From NCBI GenBank assembly GCA_964036275.1, contig OZ038434.1, positions 39,951,279-40,015,278 on the forward strand: 64,000 bases of DNA, in the 5' to 3' direction. This document shows, in pieces, positions 1 to 32,798 of the stretch (positions are counted from its first letter, which is position 1; each line of letters starts with the position of its first letter). A program made the position numbers and the translations under genes. This stretch comes from Litoditis marina (lineage: Eukaryota; Nematoda; Chromadorea; Rhabditida; Rhabditidae). The notes beneath the pieces are model-generated. The model was given only the letters and a program-made list of their open reading frames with translations, was not told where the DNA came from and ran no database searches.

Positions 1-1466
1 TGAACAACGGAACAACGTTTTGGAACATCTTCAAAACAGGCTTTGCCAGACTGTTTTTGATTCGTATGTGAGCTGTGTAAAAATGAATCCAGAATTTTTT
101 ACTTGGAGTATGCAACAGAAATTCGAATAGTTGTGAAAGTTAGTTATTTAGCTGTTCAAACTACGCTCCAGGCAACATGTACTCATTTCAAACAAACCTT
201 GAAACTTGGAAATACACAACAAGAACCGCATGTTCAAGTTGAAAAGTGCGGGTGAAAATATCAAAGACCACCCATTGAACAAACAAACTTTGATATGAAA
301 AACTTCAATCAGTTTTTTTTCATATTTGCGGCCAGTGAAAGGAAACATGAACTTATGAAAAATTGGGTAAGCAAGCGGAAAACTAATTTAAATTAGTTTT
401 CGTTACATATCATGTTTCTTCGAACCGTTTGCAGAAATGCAAAAAAAACCAAATGGACAGCTTTATTGAATCTTGCACATAACATCATAAAACTAAAAAC
501 CATTAAAAATCACCAACAGCGAACGTTCCACTTCAAATTACCTAGTACAACAAACTCGCAAGTCCAAATACTGTTCGTCAAAATGTCCCATATTCTTCTT
601 CTTTCATTGCAGTCAAACTATCATCAACTACAAAACATACTATTTCAACCGCCATAACTTGTGTTTTGTGCCGTGATTATAGTTCCATGGTATAGAGTAG
701 CCCGGCATAATGTACAATAGTCCTTCTTATCAAGGTGTTTTGAGGTCTGCGATAACCGACCAGTATCGATTTGCGAACCAATGTCCTATCCTCTCTTTAT
801 GGTTTTTGTCACACTTCCATCATTTCCGGTAACTTGTGTTTTGCACTTTGTGTTTAATGTTCATGAAACGTTTAGTTTGTATTGTATAGCAGAGGATAGA
901 GAGCAGAAGTTTTCATCAATGAGGAATCATGGGTCTGGAACAAACTTCGACCTCATATGTGCTAGAAAACGCGATCATTCAAAACGTTTCTAAATAATAC
1001 AGAATCAAAATTTCGAGAGAGAACTGATGATTAAAACCCAACAAAATAAGTACTATTTGTAAATACCCATTTATCAAATGCTCTCTGTACATACGCTCAA
1101 ATGAGTGAAATCTTGAAGGCAGTCGTTTTTCTTCAGAAGTACTGTTTCATGCTTTTCAATATAGTAATGTGAAGCGAAATGTCAGCATTTTGCAATTTCT
1201 CAAGTCGCTCTCTTAACTGTTCTTACGAAGTACGGCCAGTGGTTTTTTGCATGTGTGTAACTTCACTTATTGCCGCAGTCTGCGTTTTAGATTTAAAAAT
1301 ATGTGTAGATCATGCCTGGAGCCTGAAATCAACTATACAGTTGCACAATCCACTTCTGCCCATAATGCTGTATTTTTATTTATCTCTGTAAAATATTCCA
1401 ATTACAGATTTGCCTCGCTTCTCGAACTGATCAGACGTGGCCTTTTCATTCATTCTCCCTAATGCC
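1..1466. other. Upstream region with no recognised gene
   Basis: Short open frames occur on both strands but none shows a domain, codon bias or splice pattern that I recognise. The sequence is AT-rich without an obvious repeat. It ends in the 5' flank of the SLC18B1-type gene, and the start codon at 1467 sits in a strong GCCATGG context. Promoter elements could not be identified with confidence. Confidence 0.5.
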
Positions 1467-21404
<19,938 letters not shown>

Positions 21405-21911
21405 GTGTGCTAGTCACGTTTTTAGTCACGTTGTCACGTGAAACAGTTAGACGTGTGACATTTATCAAAATGAGAAAGTGGTCAATGTTGTAGTACATCT
21501 ACTTTTTACGTGACTATTTAATCAACTTCTAGTATAGTCAAGGTTATCTCTCACAACTGATTCGAGTTAGTTTCCGAATAGTCAAGTCACAAGCAAACCA
21601 TCAAAATGTGTTAATTTCATTCCCGTTCATCAAGCTTTTCGTTACAGTGCTCAAAGTTTTGTTATGTATTCTAAAGATATTTTTACTTTGTCTACTCCTA
21701 TCCTGCCTTGATTTGTATTTTCTCGACTAGGGTTATAATAATGTTGCTCACAGATTTCACTTTTGAGATATTCTATTAATTTTTTTCCATGAGCTCATGT
21801 TTTTTCTTGTAGATAGTGTGTTAATGTATGTTGAAAATCGCTCGTTTTTTTCTAAGAAAATGAAACGGTCAAAATTCTATACTGAAAAGAGTTATAAGAA
21901 AGAATGACCAC

Positions 21912-22013
21912 AGTTGTGTTGTAGTTTGGACTCGATACACACCATAAATTACGATTCCCGACCGAAAAGCAACGTGATCAAACTACAGAAGTAGCGGGAT
22001 TGGGCAACCTACA
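21912..22013. repeat. Family-A inverted-repeat element (MITE)
   Basis: Inner inverted pair TGTAGTTTGGACTCGATACA and GTGATCAAACTACAGAAG around a short loop, then GGGATTGGGCAACCTACAC. It matches a consensus I derive from many copies here: outer ends TATACGGTGTATGTTG and its complement, inner ends GTAGTTTGATC and its complement. Confidence 0.8.
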
Positions 22014-22483
22014 CAGTTTCACATTACGGCATTTTGTATCGCTAGCTCTGGAGACATCGCTGCTTCATTTGTTCATTTTTATCTCCAAGCTGGACTATGA
22101 GCTCATTTACCTATACCCCTATACGAAGAATGGAGTAAATCATGATGAAAATTAGTTTAGCTTGAAACTCAATATGTTTTCATAAACTAACCATCATTTG
22201 AGTGAAATAATATCCGTCTGAGAAAATACATAAACTTTTGGAATATATTTTGCCAGATCATCTTACTGAGTCTCGATAACATATCATATTTCTTGGCAAC
22301 TTAGGAATAACATTCGTCAAAAGTATGGTTTCCGTTGTTCTCAATGAGGCTGTGAAAGAAAGAAACGCAGCATATTTTTTCAACGTTGGATGCAATTTTC
22401 TCTCAAAAAACGCTTGTCGTCTCCAGCATACGAATTTTAGCAAGCACATTTTTCCGCAAATTTACATTTCTGCCGAAATTAGT

Positions 22484-22573
22484 TATACTGTTAGTCAATT
22501 GCAGAGTCACGTGAAACAAGTGATACACAGCAGAACTCAGAAACGTGCAATGACAAGGTGCATGATTCCTAGG
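22484..22573. repeat. Family-B MITE, truncated
   Basis: Starts TATACTGTTAGTCAATTG and follows the family to about GCATGATTCCTAG, where it is cut by the C-rich block. It lacks the right end. Confidence 0.7.
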
Positions 22574-22585
22574 GAAAAATGTTCA

Positions 22586-22925
22586 ATCGCCCCCCCCCCC
22601 CACCCAACAATAACCCCCCTCGTGGTACTATTACCCCCCCCCCCCCCCCCCACCTAATTGAAATCCCAGAAAAGTCGCGCGAAGGTGGGGGGTAATTGGT
22701 AAATGGGTGGGGGTACATTGTACATCTTCGACAATGAACAATCACCCCCCACAATACAAAATGGGGGGTGATAGTACATACCCGGAACTGATGAACAATC
22801 ACCTCCCACTCAACCCAAGCCTGCAGTAAATAAGCATGGTGTATAATCGTCTCCCAAAGGTGGGGGGCGATTGTAGTACGGGCCCTTTCCAACCCATTTT
22901 CGACCAGGGTGGGGGGGCAAATGTA
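22586..22925. repeat. C-rich/G-rich inverted-repeat block, family E
   Basis: Runs of 13 or more C, then paired CCCCCCA...TGGGGGG segments separated by AT-rich pieces (for example CAATCACCCCCCACA then ATGGGGGGTGATAGTACA). The layout resembles 41310-41635 and the small copy at 7408-7462. The G-runs could form quadruplexes on either strand (inference). Confidence 0.8.
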
Positions 22926-23885
22926 AACTACTCCCGATTCCTATGCCTACTTCACGTGATTTTTCAATTTTCTTCCAGTCCAATCGAACTTCCATTGACA
23001 CGTCCTCAATGCGAATATAGCAAGAACTATCGGGTCTTCTATTGATTTTTCCTCCCCCTGTGTTATCTGAACAGAAAATAGTCGCATGGTCTTTGGTTCC
23101 CTGTTTGAATTGTATTTCATTTGTATTTATGTACACACTCAATGTCTTAATTATATTATATTGCACGCATTGGTAAAAATTGAGGGTATTATGATTTACC
23201 AAGACATTTTGTCTGTAATTCTTTCAAAATTTACATTGAACATTCTTCTTTCTTTCACCTTTCTCTCCTTTTCTCGAGCTTTCTATACGTGCGTTCCAAA
23301 CAGCAAACTTCCATAATGAAATCTTACAATATTTCCATCATACTCAGTTGTTGTTTCCCTCGAAATACGTATCCGGGGAAGTGTTTTGTCCACCTTGTTT
23401 ACTCTCTTAATCCCTGCCTGCTTCACTTGATGTCTGAGCGGCTATCTATATTAAAATCTAAAAGCGGACACAATTTCATTATGAAAAATTTCTTTTCACG
23501 TTTCACTTTACAAACAACTAGCATTAAATTATACTTGCGTTTTTTATTAACTTTTTTTGCTCTCGTTTTTACCGTAAAAGAGCGGAAGAGTGCGTTGCCC
23601 TCGAGTAAAAAACTGAAAAGACTCTACTCTAGACAACCTTGAATGGCAATAAGGCACATTTAGATAGATTCATACAAACTAGAAGAATGCGAGCGGAATA
23701 AGAAAAAGCAGAATCTGAAACTGCATTAGGTTTCGCTCACCGCTACCATTTCTCTTTGTATGAACAAAATACTTTATTAGATTACCTTAAGTATTTTCCA
23801 GGATTGCAACTTTTTCATGTTTTTCTTTTATTCTTACCTTATTTCTCATTTCTTCCCCCTCTATCCCTTTCTTTCTCTCTTTCTT

Positions 23886-23887
<2 letters not shown>

Positions 23888-23923
<36 letters not shown>
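23888..23923 (+). repeat. (TC)n microsatellite
   Basis: Uninterrupted TC units of about 36 bp inside a longer pyrimidine-rich stretch that begins near 23858. Confidence 0.95.
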
Positions 23924-23925
<2 letters not shown>

Positions 23926-24552
23926 ATCTTTTTCATTCTAATTTATGTGTTTCTAAGTTGTTCCCAATTGAGGTTGACGTAAGTGTTTTTCGATTCCTTC
24001 ACATTTTTTCGGAACTCAATTATTTCCTGCACAACATTCGATTGTTGACTCGCCCGCCTCAACCAATTTCATGGGAAATAAACTAAGGTTGGAAGGATGC
24101 CAATACTCCATAGTCCTTTTCTTTGTTTCCAAGACCATGATTTGACAATATGATTTTTTTCACGTATTTTTTTTCTGGTTCCGTATTCGACGTAGGTTCC
24201 CTACAACAAAGATTCTAATTCTGGAAAGATGCCAACACTTTTAATGGCAAAACAACCATTTTTCGCACCAAACTTTACCTTTATAGAAAGGAGTATCCAA
24301 ACTCTGAAAAGTGCTTGATTCAAATACATATCCAAAATTTTCCATTTTCTCTGTTTTTCCTATTAACTAAATCACTATCAAAACGTACAATATTTTGTGT
24401 ATTTTTTTTCTTTTTCAAAAATGTCTTTCTTTCTTGATTATCATAAAATTCTAATCATTACCTTACCCCGCAATCACGAACAACTGTTACAATGGCAGCA
24501 CAGTGTATTCGAACGTGAACTGAGCAAAAATTCACGTGAAATCTCCTAAAAA

Positions 24553-25713
24553 ATGTCTTGCTTGCGCGGTCGAAAATTGAACTCAAATGATATCATATCT
24601 TCCCATCAACACGGTTTTAGAAAGGTTAAATCTGTAGAAACACAGATGTTAGAATGTCTCTATGTATGGACTTTATCCCTAGATGAGAAAGAATGTGTTG
24701 ATGTAGTATATTTCGACTTTTCTAAAGCGTTTGGTAGAGTTTCACATAAATTGCTAGTTCTTAAAATGGAGAAACTTTACGAATCGCACTTTGGCAGTCA
24801 GAGTAAACTCAAGTTTTCTTCGAATCGCAAAATAACTAGTGGTGTTCCTCAAGGAAGTGCCCTTTCTCCTGTTCTGTTTAACATTTTCAAGTGTTCCTCA
24901 AGGAAGTGCCCTTTCTCCTGTTCTGTTTAACATTTTCACGTGCGAATTACCTAACACACTTGCAGGTTCGAGTGTAAAATGCAAGGTTTTCGCATACGAT
25001 ACGAAAGTTTATAAGTCGTTTAAGCTTGGAGAGTCTAACAAAGAGCTGCAAAGTTGTTTAGAAATAGAATGTATATGTAATGGTTGATTTGGGAACAACG
25101 GTGTTCAATTCAGATAGAGGATTCGTAAAGAAAATTGAATCAGTTCAGTACAATTTCACCAGAAAATTGTTCTTCCGGCTTGGTGGCTACAAATATTGCA
25201 CTGTTCCCAGTTCAACATTTAGAAACAGGAAATTGAAATTGATATCATTGGAATCTAGAAAAATTACAACCGATTTAGTTTTGATACACAAAATAGTAAC
25301 CGGACAATGTGTTCTAAATGCGATTGACTTCGAGGTACAAAGGAAAAGATTAGCTTTCCAATACCGAAAACTAGTTATCGTGCACAGTTTTTCACTATTC
25401 GTGCCGGTTCAAAATACTTGAAACACAGCAAGAACAAAAATATTCCTAGTTCTCTTGCGGCGGCCAAGAAATATTTTTCGGAAAAGCACTTGTAACTGAC
25501 CTTACTATGTTTATTTATCAGAACCCCATTGAAGTGTCGATCGTTGTACTGTAGTCATATATATATGCTCGTTCAATGTTCACTTTTCTGTTCATCATGG
25601 TTCCGATTATTGTTTTCATTTTGCTCAAATTCAGTTGGTTTTCGTTTACTTTCTGTTTCTCTATGTATCTCACATGCTTGCATGTATATAAAATAAATCA
25701 ATCAATCAATCAG
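24553..25713 (+). pseudogene. CR1/L2-like non-LTR retrotransposon fragment (reverse transcriptase remnant)
   Basis: Three frames carry RT pieces in order: HGFRK and YFDFSKAFGRVSHKL (usual form AFDxV), SGVPQGSALSPVLFNIF, FAYDTKVY where the catalytic FADD motif is changed, then a C-terminal region with GTTVF and a KLISLESRK block. A 49-bp tandem duplication (24842-24939) repeats the PQGSALSPVLFNIF segment and breaks the frame. The piece ends with AAATAAATCAATCAATCAAT at 25690-25711, a short simple repeat of the kind seen at CR1/L2 3' ends. It is 5'-truncated and dead. Family level is from motif recall; the exact clade is uncertain. Confidence 0.85.
24842..24939 (+). repeat. 49-bp tandem duplication inside the RT remnant
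   Basis: GTGTTCCTCAAGGAAGTGCC and the following bases through CATTTTCA are present twice, head to tail. The copies are identical apart from the last base, so the duplication is recent relative to the decay of the element. 49 is not a multiple of three, so it shifts frame. Confidence 0.92.
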
Positions 25714-26213
25714 AAAAACGAGTATAATTATCGTAAGAATTTTCAATGTTTTCGTATTCAATTCAATTTTTCCTTGTTCCAAAATACCACTCAGAACATG
25801 TAACTTTCCAATACTTATTAGTTGTTTGAATAAGATTGATCCAAGTTCAACATCACACTTTTTTGGCACAAGCTTCCGAATTATTTATGATGGATAATCC
25901 GGATAAGCTCACGTCACGCGACACATTCGTTGAGGCTATGATAAACATATATCACTGCTGGAGGGTTCGCTAGTTACGTATGTGGGATGTCAAATTTATC
26001 AACTTCTCTCACATGAATGGAACCTGCGAGCAAAATATTTGTTTTGCTCTCCATGCGACTCATATTTATTTGTACCAGTGCAAGTTTGCCGGATCAGAAA
26101 CACAATTTCCCTTGTTCTCAATTTTTTCTATGTATGTTTTTTATTCTCAAACTCTGTGCGCCTCGTGCGTATAAAACAAATATATTAATGAAATTCGTAT
26201 CCAATCTAGAGCG
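25714..26213. other. 5' flank of the first aldo-keto reductase gene
   Basis: No gene recognised. The stretch leading to the start codon includes TTTTTTCTATG near 26125. The start ATG at 26214 is preceded by TCTAG|AGCG, an AG four bases upstream that is also present in the second AKR gene. Confidence 0.5.
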
Positions 26214-29200
26214 ATGCCCTCCCAGATCCGAATGTCAAATGGTGTTCACATTCCCTTCATTGGGCTGGGGACCGGAGGAAAGGTGAGAAAACCATTTTCT
26301 TAAAACATTGGAACTGTTTTGTTTTTGATAATTATATCAATAAGGATCAATACTTATTCAAAACATTCATGAACGACACATAGTATCACATGGTGTCAGC
26401 TTCTTGCTTCATGTGCAATTTGAACGAGGAAAAGCCGAGTTTCGGAGCGCAAAGTACCACTGTTAGGACTAACACGGGGTTGAATTTTTTTTACTATTTT
26501 TTTGCATTCATATCATTTTATTGAACGTCTTCCTGGTTTATTGAAGTGCATAGGTGAAAGTTCGTTTTCTGGAATGATAGGTGTCACCTGTCATTGTGAA
26601 AATTTTGAATATATCACAGTAAAATAGTTTATTCGCAATTGGTTGTTGACTATGTCAATTTCACATTAAAAACATAATACACTCATCACTAGCCGGTATT
26701 TTTCTAGGGTAATCATTCAAGGGGTCGCTCGGAGAAGTTCAAGCTAAAACAAAAATAATTGACATGAAGTGATGAGTCTTAAGCTCGATCTTCCGACGTT
26801 CGAGTCGTATTTGCAATTTGCTGGGTAGTCTAATCAAACTATAGTTCGGGTATGGTCACCGTTTTCTAAAGTTGATCAGAATGTTTTCAGGCAACGACCG
26901 TAGAACAAGACGAATTCTCTCTCCGAAGTGCATTGGATATAGGTTATAGACACATCGACACAGCACAAATGTGAGACTTCATATTTTTGAATTTCCCTAT
27001 TTATTAACTTAAACTATGCAAAATATGATAACTTTTACATATTTTTCTAATACAGTACTTACCAATTATTTGAGCAATACTGAGGTGTTTTCTATTCATA
27101 ATCTAACTAAGCTCGAGCGATACTATTCTCCTTTTTACCGATCAAATATTTTCCGAAATAGTAATGTTTTATCAGCCTGTCAACAGTGTTTGTGCCCCAA
27201 TTGTGAAACACATTAGTGATGTTGAAGCAGGCAGCATCACTGATATTTGCTCCTTTTTTTTTTACTTTTCACCATTTCATTCATGACGCTTTTTCAACCT
27301 TTCATTATACATAAATTAGAAATATCTTCGCAGAACCCTATAATGCTTATAGTGAAAACTATTTGGCAGGTATGAGAATGAGCATACGGTCGGAAAGATA
27401 CTCAAGGAGTATTTTGATGCTGGAAAGCTGAAGAGAGAAGATGTGTTTGTTACCACAAAGGTTAGCGAATGATTGATACGCGTCGCTTTCAAAACTTGCA
27501 GTTCATTACAGTTTATTTTTCTCACAGTCAGTGTGTTGGGACAATCTGATGCTTTTCCTGAAATAGAAACGCTGCCAACGTTTCCTCTTCTAGTACACTT
27601 GAACAGTTTGGATTACTATTTTAGGGCTCGCTTTTGTTCAAAGTTAGTCAACATGAGTACGTATGCTAGAAGATCCCGGCAGCTTCATCCCATCCTGCGT
27701 CTCTCGCTCTGCCTCACTATCTCTCGTCTCTAACATCCCGGTGGGATGTAAGAGCAGAGAAATAGCGTATGTTTGAGGAGACGCAGGATGGGATGAAACT
27801 GCCGGGATCTTCGAGCATACGTACTATGGTGTATGTTGCCCTGTCCCGCCTGTATGTGGTTTGACACCGTTGATTTCGGTCGATACTTGTCATTTATAAT
27901 AACAACAATAATCTTTTACGGCAACTATTTCAGCCGTGTGTTACTTTATTCATTCCAATACAACCAAGACAATTGATCACATAGAAGTATCCGTAGAGGG
28001 GTGGGGTCCGTAGAAGAGAAACTAGGCATGGGTGAGCTTTATTACCAGCTCATGCGGTCCGCCATGAAGATACAGCGCCGAGTGGGATCGAACCATGGTG
28101 TTTTGAGTGCTAGCGCGCGCACAACCAGTCGACCACTCGGCCCCTATGGCTTCTATCGGCTTCAACCTACAACTGAGTCATCGTCATTCCCTGTACTGTA
28201 GATTGTCCTCACCACTCCGACTAAGATTTTACAGTACATATTCAAATTTTCCAGTGAAATTCTCTAATGCACTCTTAACTTGGTCAAAAACAATTTTGAA
28301 CACTCTCTGTACTTTTTTTCGAACAAACACGAAAATCTCTTACTTTCTTGGTGACAGTCACGTATTTCAAGGGATGAAAAATACTATATTTCCCGTTGCA
28401 GCTTCCGCCAACCGCCAATCAACCAGAGGCCGTGGAGCCCTGTCTGAATCTCCAGCTGAAGGCACTGGGATTGGAATACGTGGACCTCTACCTCATTCAC
28501 TCGCCCTGCTCCTACAAGGTGACGGTCAACATCATAGAAACAAGATGCGAAATTAACGTGAAAATCGATTTGTCTCAACATCGGTTAGTTTTTCGACAGG
28601 TAACTAAAACGGTGATTGCACTAAAATACGCAGCAGTTCCCGAATGTTGACCGTTCAAGGTTATTGTTGGTAAAAAGCACAGATCTTCATACATTTTATC
28701 ATCTTAGCCTGAGCCCGGAGCAAATAATGCTCAACCCGAAACAGCTGATAGAGTGACCAGAAACAGAACGTGAGACAGAATTTTTTTTCTGTGTTTTTCC
28801 TACGTTTGACCACTTGTCGCACTGTATAGGGTTCGTTTTTTTGAAAACAAGCGAATGCGGTGTATGTTATCTTATCCAGCTGTTTTCGTAGTTCGATACT
28901 ATCCCATTTCGGTCGAAAGCCGTGAATTTTGGCAAGCATTCAGTACAAACTACAACTCATCCTATGGTCGTCCGACAAACTCATCTTTTGTTTCTCAGCC
29001 ACATGGAGACTCTTTGTTGATGTCGATGAGAGACGGAACTCCATATGAGAATGACACGACTGTCGATCTTCGCGAGACATGGAAATCTATGGAAAAGGTA
29101 GCTCTATTCAAGATGATCTAGGCAAAACACATCTGATTTTTTTAACTAAAAAATGTTGTTGGGTTTTATTGTTAGAAAGGAACACGGTAAGATGTTTCAT

Positions 29201-32200
29201 TGAAAATTACCACATTTGGCGGATTTACGATAAACCGATTAATCTAACTAAATTCCAAGTCTCATAGATATTGTGCTGTGCAAGAGCACATATATACGAT
29301 TCGTCAAAATTTCGTGAACGATGAAATGTAACGAGATCACAGCACAACCATGGTTCGGTCACTTCTTATAATTGAATTACGACAACACAATACAAAACTT
29401 GATTTTCGGCTCCATTGGTCTCCATTGTAACTGAATATCGTGTGTTTTGGCGTCAAACGGGCGCTAGAAAATTAGATTTGTATGCAGGTCAAACTACAAT
29501 GCAGATTCGGTCACACTAGCTAACAAAATGTTTCCAGATTCATCACAAAGGGCTGGCCAAATCGATTGGTGTCTCCAACTTCACCGTGGAACAGATTCAG
29601 AAGATATACAGTACTGCAGAGGTCAAGCCGCACAACTTGCAGGTATAGTCTTTTTCATTCCTACCGAGACTCCTACGGGAGGACTACGAAAATTTCGGTT
29701 CGTCTAAATTCAGTAAACATTATCGGAAAAAGAAAATTGTGCAGTCAATTATGAATTCCTATAACCAAAAGTTACGGAATTATTCTCAACAAATTTGGCA
29801 TCAAAAAACAGTCATTAGGAAGTTGCATGTGTACTGTAGGTGTCTCAGTGGGAAGTATGTAATGCTGGGCAACGCATTGCGGCGGAGACGCTAAAGTTAC
29901 AGTTGTTTGCAGAAGTTTCATAGTTGCAGAACGTGTACATCAGCACATTACATAAAGTACTCGTTCTTTAAAAGCTGTGTTTGCAGTTGGATCAGTTGAA
30001 GTTCTGTCAAAGTTAAAGAAACCGTTCCGATATAATTTGAGTTTCTCAAAAAATTTAAAATGCTCAAAAAAGTTTTTTAGTGTCTTTCCGTAGACCATGA
30101 ACAAACTTTCTGATTGGCAATTTGTGAAAATTGCATAACATCAAGCAGTAAAGAAGGAGACATGAACATTTTCTCTGTGACGCAACTTGCCTCGGTTCAT
30201 TTACACTCAGAATTATTTTCATTTTGTAGTTTCCAATTGTGTATTCGTATGTGATAGAATGTTTTAATCGTTTTTGCACTTCCATAAACTATTTTGAGCA
30301 TACCCCGTACGCAACCCCCCTATCGGTGTCATTACGTAAGCAGCATTTCTGAGAAAACGAAGCTAGATAGGGATATAAAAGTATATATTTTTGATAATGG
30401 TTTTTCATTTGCCATAGGGTTAGATCGTTAACTCAGAAGTCAAAATTAAAGCGGGCGGATTCTTTAACATTATTACATGGATCTAGAGCAAACTACAACT
30501 AAATTTGGTCCCTCCCCATACGGCTATTTCACGTTCCACGTAATATTCGATGATCGAATTCTTCTGTTTTCTCTGGCTTCGCTAATGTATTTTCACACAA
30601 ATACACCTAGTTAGCATTTGAGAATTGAAATTTTATTGAGTGTAGATAAATAGATGATTGAATGATGTACGTTTATTGTATGTTTCAGATTGAGGTGCAT
30701 GTTCACTGGCCCCAAAAGGAGCTGCTCACCATGTGTCAGTCGTTGAACATCACTGTCACCGCCTACGCGCCAATTGGATGTCCAAGTACGTTTGGACTTT
30801 GTTGTAGTTTGATCTCGATTCACCCCACACATTACGAAATTTGACCGGAAAGTGAGGGGATCAAACTACAAACACAACGGGATAGGACAAAATACACCTT
30901 ATTTACTTGCTTCGGAATGGCGAACCCTTTATAACGTTCCTTTAAAGACGAACGGGGGGATATTGTTAATTACACCAGCTTGGCCGAACGATTTAGAAAA
31001 CAGTTTCAAGTCGTACTTTTAGGTGTCAAAATTGTGATGGCGATCCTGTTGTATAAATTAGGGAAGTGCTGTTTTCATGCAGCCTAGACTCGATAGTGGT
31101 TTTATGCACATGTTTATCAACAATAAAGAAACAGAATGACCGCACTTTTTTAGATTTTCCGAATGTTGTGGCCTTTAATAAAACGACCCCATTCAAACGT
31201 TGACTCTCTAACAAATTGTACCGTTTAGGCAAGAAGGGAACTATGAATTGGCCTGAGAAAGGACCAGTAGACGAACCACTCGTTCTAGCACTGGCAGGTA
31301 AGAATTTTTATGATCAAACTATAATTGTCGGGACCAAACAAAAGGAATGATTTGTTGGGAACTCCCAAAATGTTCCAGAAAACGTTCCAAGAAAATGTAC
31401 GCTCTAGTTTCGTGTAACAGACATAACTTTCACAAAATCTGAGTGATGGGATCAACAAAAAACAGAAATTACATTCACCTCTTATTAGACTAGTATCTGT
31501 GTTCGAACATTTTCATGGTCGATAACTATATAGTGAAATAGTGTAGTGAAACTGAAAAGTTGTGTGTGTTCACCAATCGAAGCTTCTATTCTCTGAACTT
31601 TTATCGGAATAACGGTCTGTTCGTTTGATTTATGATCTTACGAAACATATGTATCACATATGAGAATTTTCATTATTTACCATTACGAAAATGTATCTTT
31701 TCATTTCAGAAAAGTACAAGAAAACGCCCGCCCAAATACTGTTACGGCACCTGACGCAGCGAAACATCATTGTGGTACCGAAAAGTACGAATGAAAAAAG
31801 GCTCAGAGAGAACTTTGAGGTGGGATTTTTTTCGAATCATGCGTTTAATCAGGAAAAAAGGACAGAAAATATGTTAATCCACAGGATTCTGGCTAAACTT
31901 TGAAAAACCTTATTCAGGGCTGGGTGTGAAAGTCAAGAATATACCTGTGTGGTTCACCATCTTACATGTACATGGCCTTCCACCCATTAAATTATAGAAA
32001 TTCAATGACTTCACTCAATAATTTTCAGGTAAAAACGTGTAGAAGAAAAGTTGTTTTCCAGAGTTCTTCCTTCTTCTTGACCGACGAAGACATCGCGGCC
32101 TTGAACAATATTGAACCGAAGGGAAGACTCTACAGCTGGACTGGAAACAAGTGAGTTTTCAGTTATGGGCGGGGTGAAAAATCAATCATAATAAACTAAG

Positions 32201-32798
32201 TTTTGTAATTTAAAGTAGCAAACAAGATAACTGCGTTAGCGACTTTGAACGGTTAGCACACGTTTACCGACTTTTTGAACTAGAATCCACACAGGGAAAG
32301 ACAAGATGCACAGGATGAAGTAGTTTGTATTCTTCTGTGACCGACTAACTTTTAGGTGAATGAAGGTTTTTGAGAGTATTATTGACCCAAACTATATAAA
32401 GTAACAGTGAAAAATGGAAATATAGCATGCACTCTCCCCAAAGCAGACCTATACGGTGTATGCTATCCTATCCCGCTGTGCTTGTAGTTGGATTCCATGA
32501 ATGTTCTGTCGAATTCAGTCGATTGGCGCGAATATCATGATCAAACTAAAACGATGATTTGGTCACACATTGTATGCTTGCTGAGTCGTACTTTGAACTC
32601 GACACAAGCCGTGATCTACGAATATCGAAAATCAACGGGATCGAATCACCAACACAACGGAATAGGACAACAAATTGGCTTGATTTGACGAAGCGAACTA
32701 TGCAACTCAGAACTGATCACAGAAAAAAAAAATTAATTATTTCCAGGAATATTCTCGACCATCCCGAGTACCCGTTTCCCGAACTTCTGGAGAAGTAG
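26214..32798 (+). CDS. Aldo-keto reductase, AKR1-type, tandem copy 1 (11 exons)
   Basis: Exons: 26214-26282, 26891-26970, 27370-27460, 28402-28518, 28999-29097, 29538-29642, 30689-30785, 31229-31297, 31710-31819, 32062-32150, 32747-32798; 325 residues, normal for the family. It is an NADPH-dependent cytosolic reductase of aldehydes, ketones or sugars; the substrate cannot be read from the sequence. Catalytic tetrad by alignment: Asp46 (HIDTAQ), Tyr51, Lys80 (VFVTTK), His113 (LYLIHSP). GVSNF and the NADPH-binding VVPKST...KRLREN are present. An insertion around residues 120-152 contains PHGDSLLMSMRDGTPYEND, longer than in common AKR1 enzymes. An AG four bases before the ATG suggests a 5' untranslated exon or leader acceptor. 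The same exon phases are found in the copy 1.9 kb downstream. Confidence 0.95.
27656..27825. repeat. Long foldback element, family C, copy 1
   Basis: 170 bp, with arms starting AGTACGTATGCTAGAAGATC and ending GATCTTCGAGCATACGTACT. Inner matched pieces are CATCCCATCCTGCGTCTC with GAGACGCAGGATGGGATG, and a small centre CATCCCGGTGGGATG. Almost the whole element can pair with itself. It lies in AKR copy 1 intron 3. Confidence 0.92.
27895..28148 (-). repeat. tRNA-derived SINE
   Basis: Read on the reverse strand: GGGGCCGAGTGGTCGACTGG (box A-like) is followed about 30 bases later by GGTTCGATCCCAC (box B), a tRNA-like head. The body continues to ACACACGGCTGAAATAGTTG and ends in a TTATTGTTGTTATTATAA simple repeat. 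The tail recurs at 13790-13870. It has cut into a family-A element, whose left half is just before it (27827-27890). Pol III-dependent and non-autonomous by analogy. Confidence 0.78.
28855..28962. repeat. Family-A MITE
   Basis: Starts GCGGTGTATGTTATCTTATC, with inner CGTAGTTCGATAC and GTACAAACTACAACTC. It lies in AKR copy 1, intron 4, 37 bp before the exon at 28999. Confidence 0.72.
29643..29862 (+). repeat. Family-G element starting at the splice donor of AKR copy 1
   Basis: The donor reads TTGCAG|GTATAGTCTTTTTC and continues CATTCCTACCGAGACTCCTA. A reverse-oriented partner, TACTGTAGGTGTCTCAGTGG, lies at 29831-29850, giving an inverted-repeat unit of about 220 bp that begins exactly at the 5' splice site. 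The same start is found at the same donor of AKR copy 2 (37636). Confidence 0.8.
30796..30901. repeat. Family-A MITE
   Basis: GTTGTAGTTTGATCTCGATT and GGGATCAAACTACAAACAC form the inner inverted pair; GGGATAGGACAAAATACACC is the right end. Very close to the derived consensus. It starts 10 bases after the donor at 30786. Confidence 0.88.
32450..32690. repeat. Family-A MITE pair or composite
   Basis: Starts TATACGGTGTATGCTATCCT (full left end) with TTGTAGTTGGATTC inside, and ends AACACAACGGAATAGGACAA. Two inner inverted pairs suggest one element inserted into another or a head-to-tail pair. It is in the last intron of AKR copy 1. Confidence 0.75.

Larger units (their letters stand above)
21405..24552. 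other. Intergenic region after the SLC18B1-type gene
   Basis: No gene recognised. It contains a decayed family-B-like segment right after the stop codon (about 21415-21540), a family-A element (21912-22013), a truncated family-B copy, a large C-rich/G-rich block (22586-22925) and a (TC)n tract (23888-23923). Open frames here have no recognisable domains. Confidence 0.6.
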
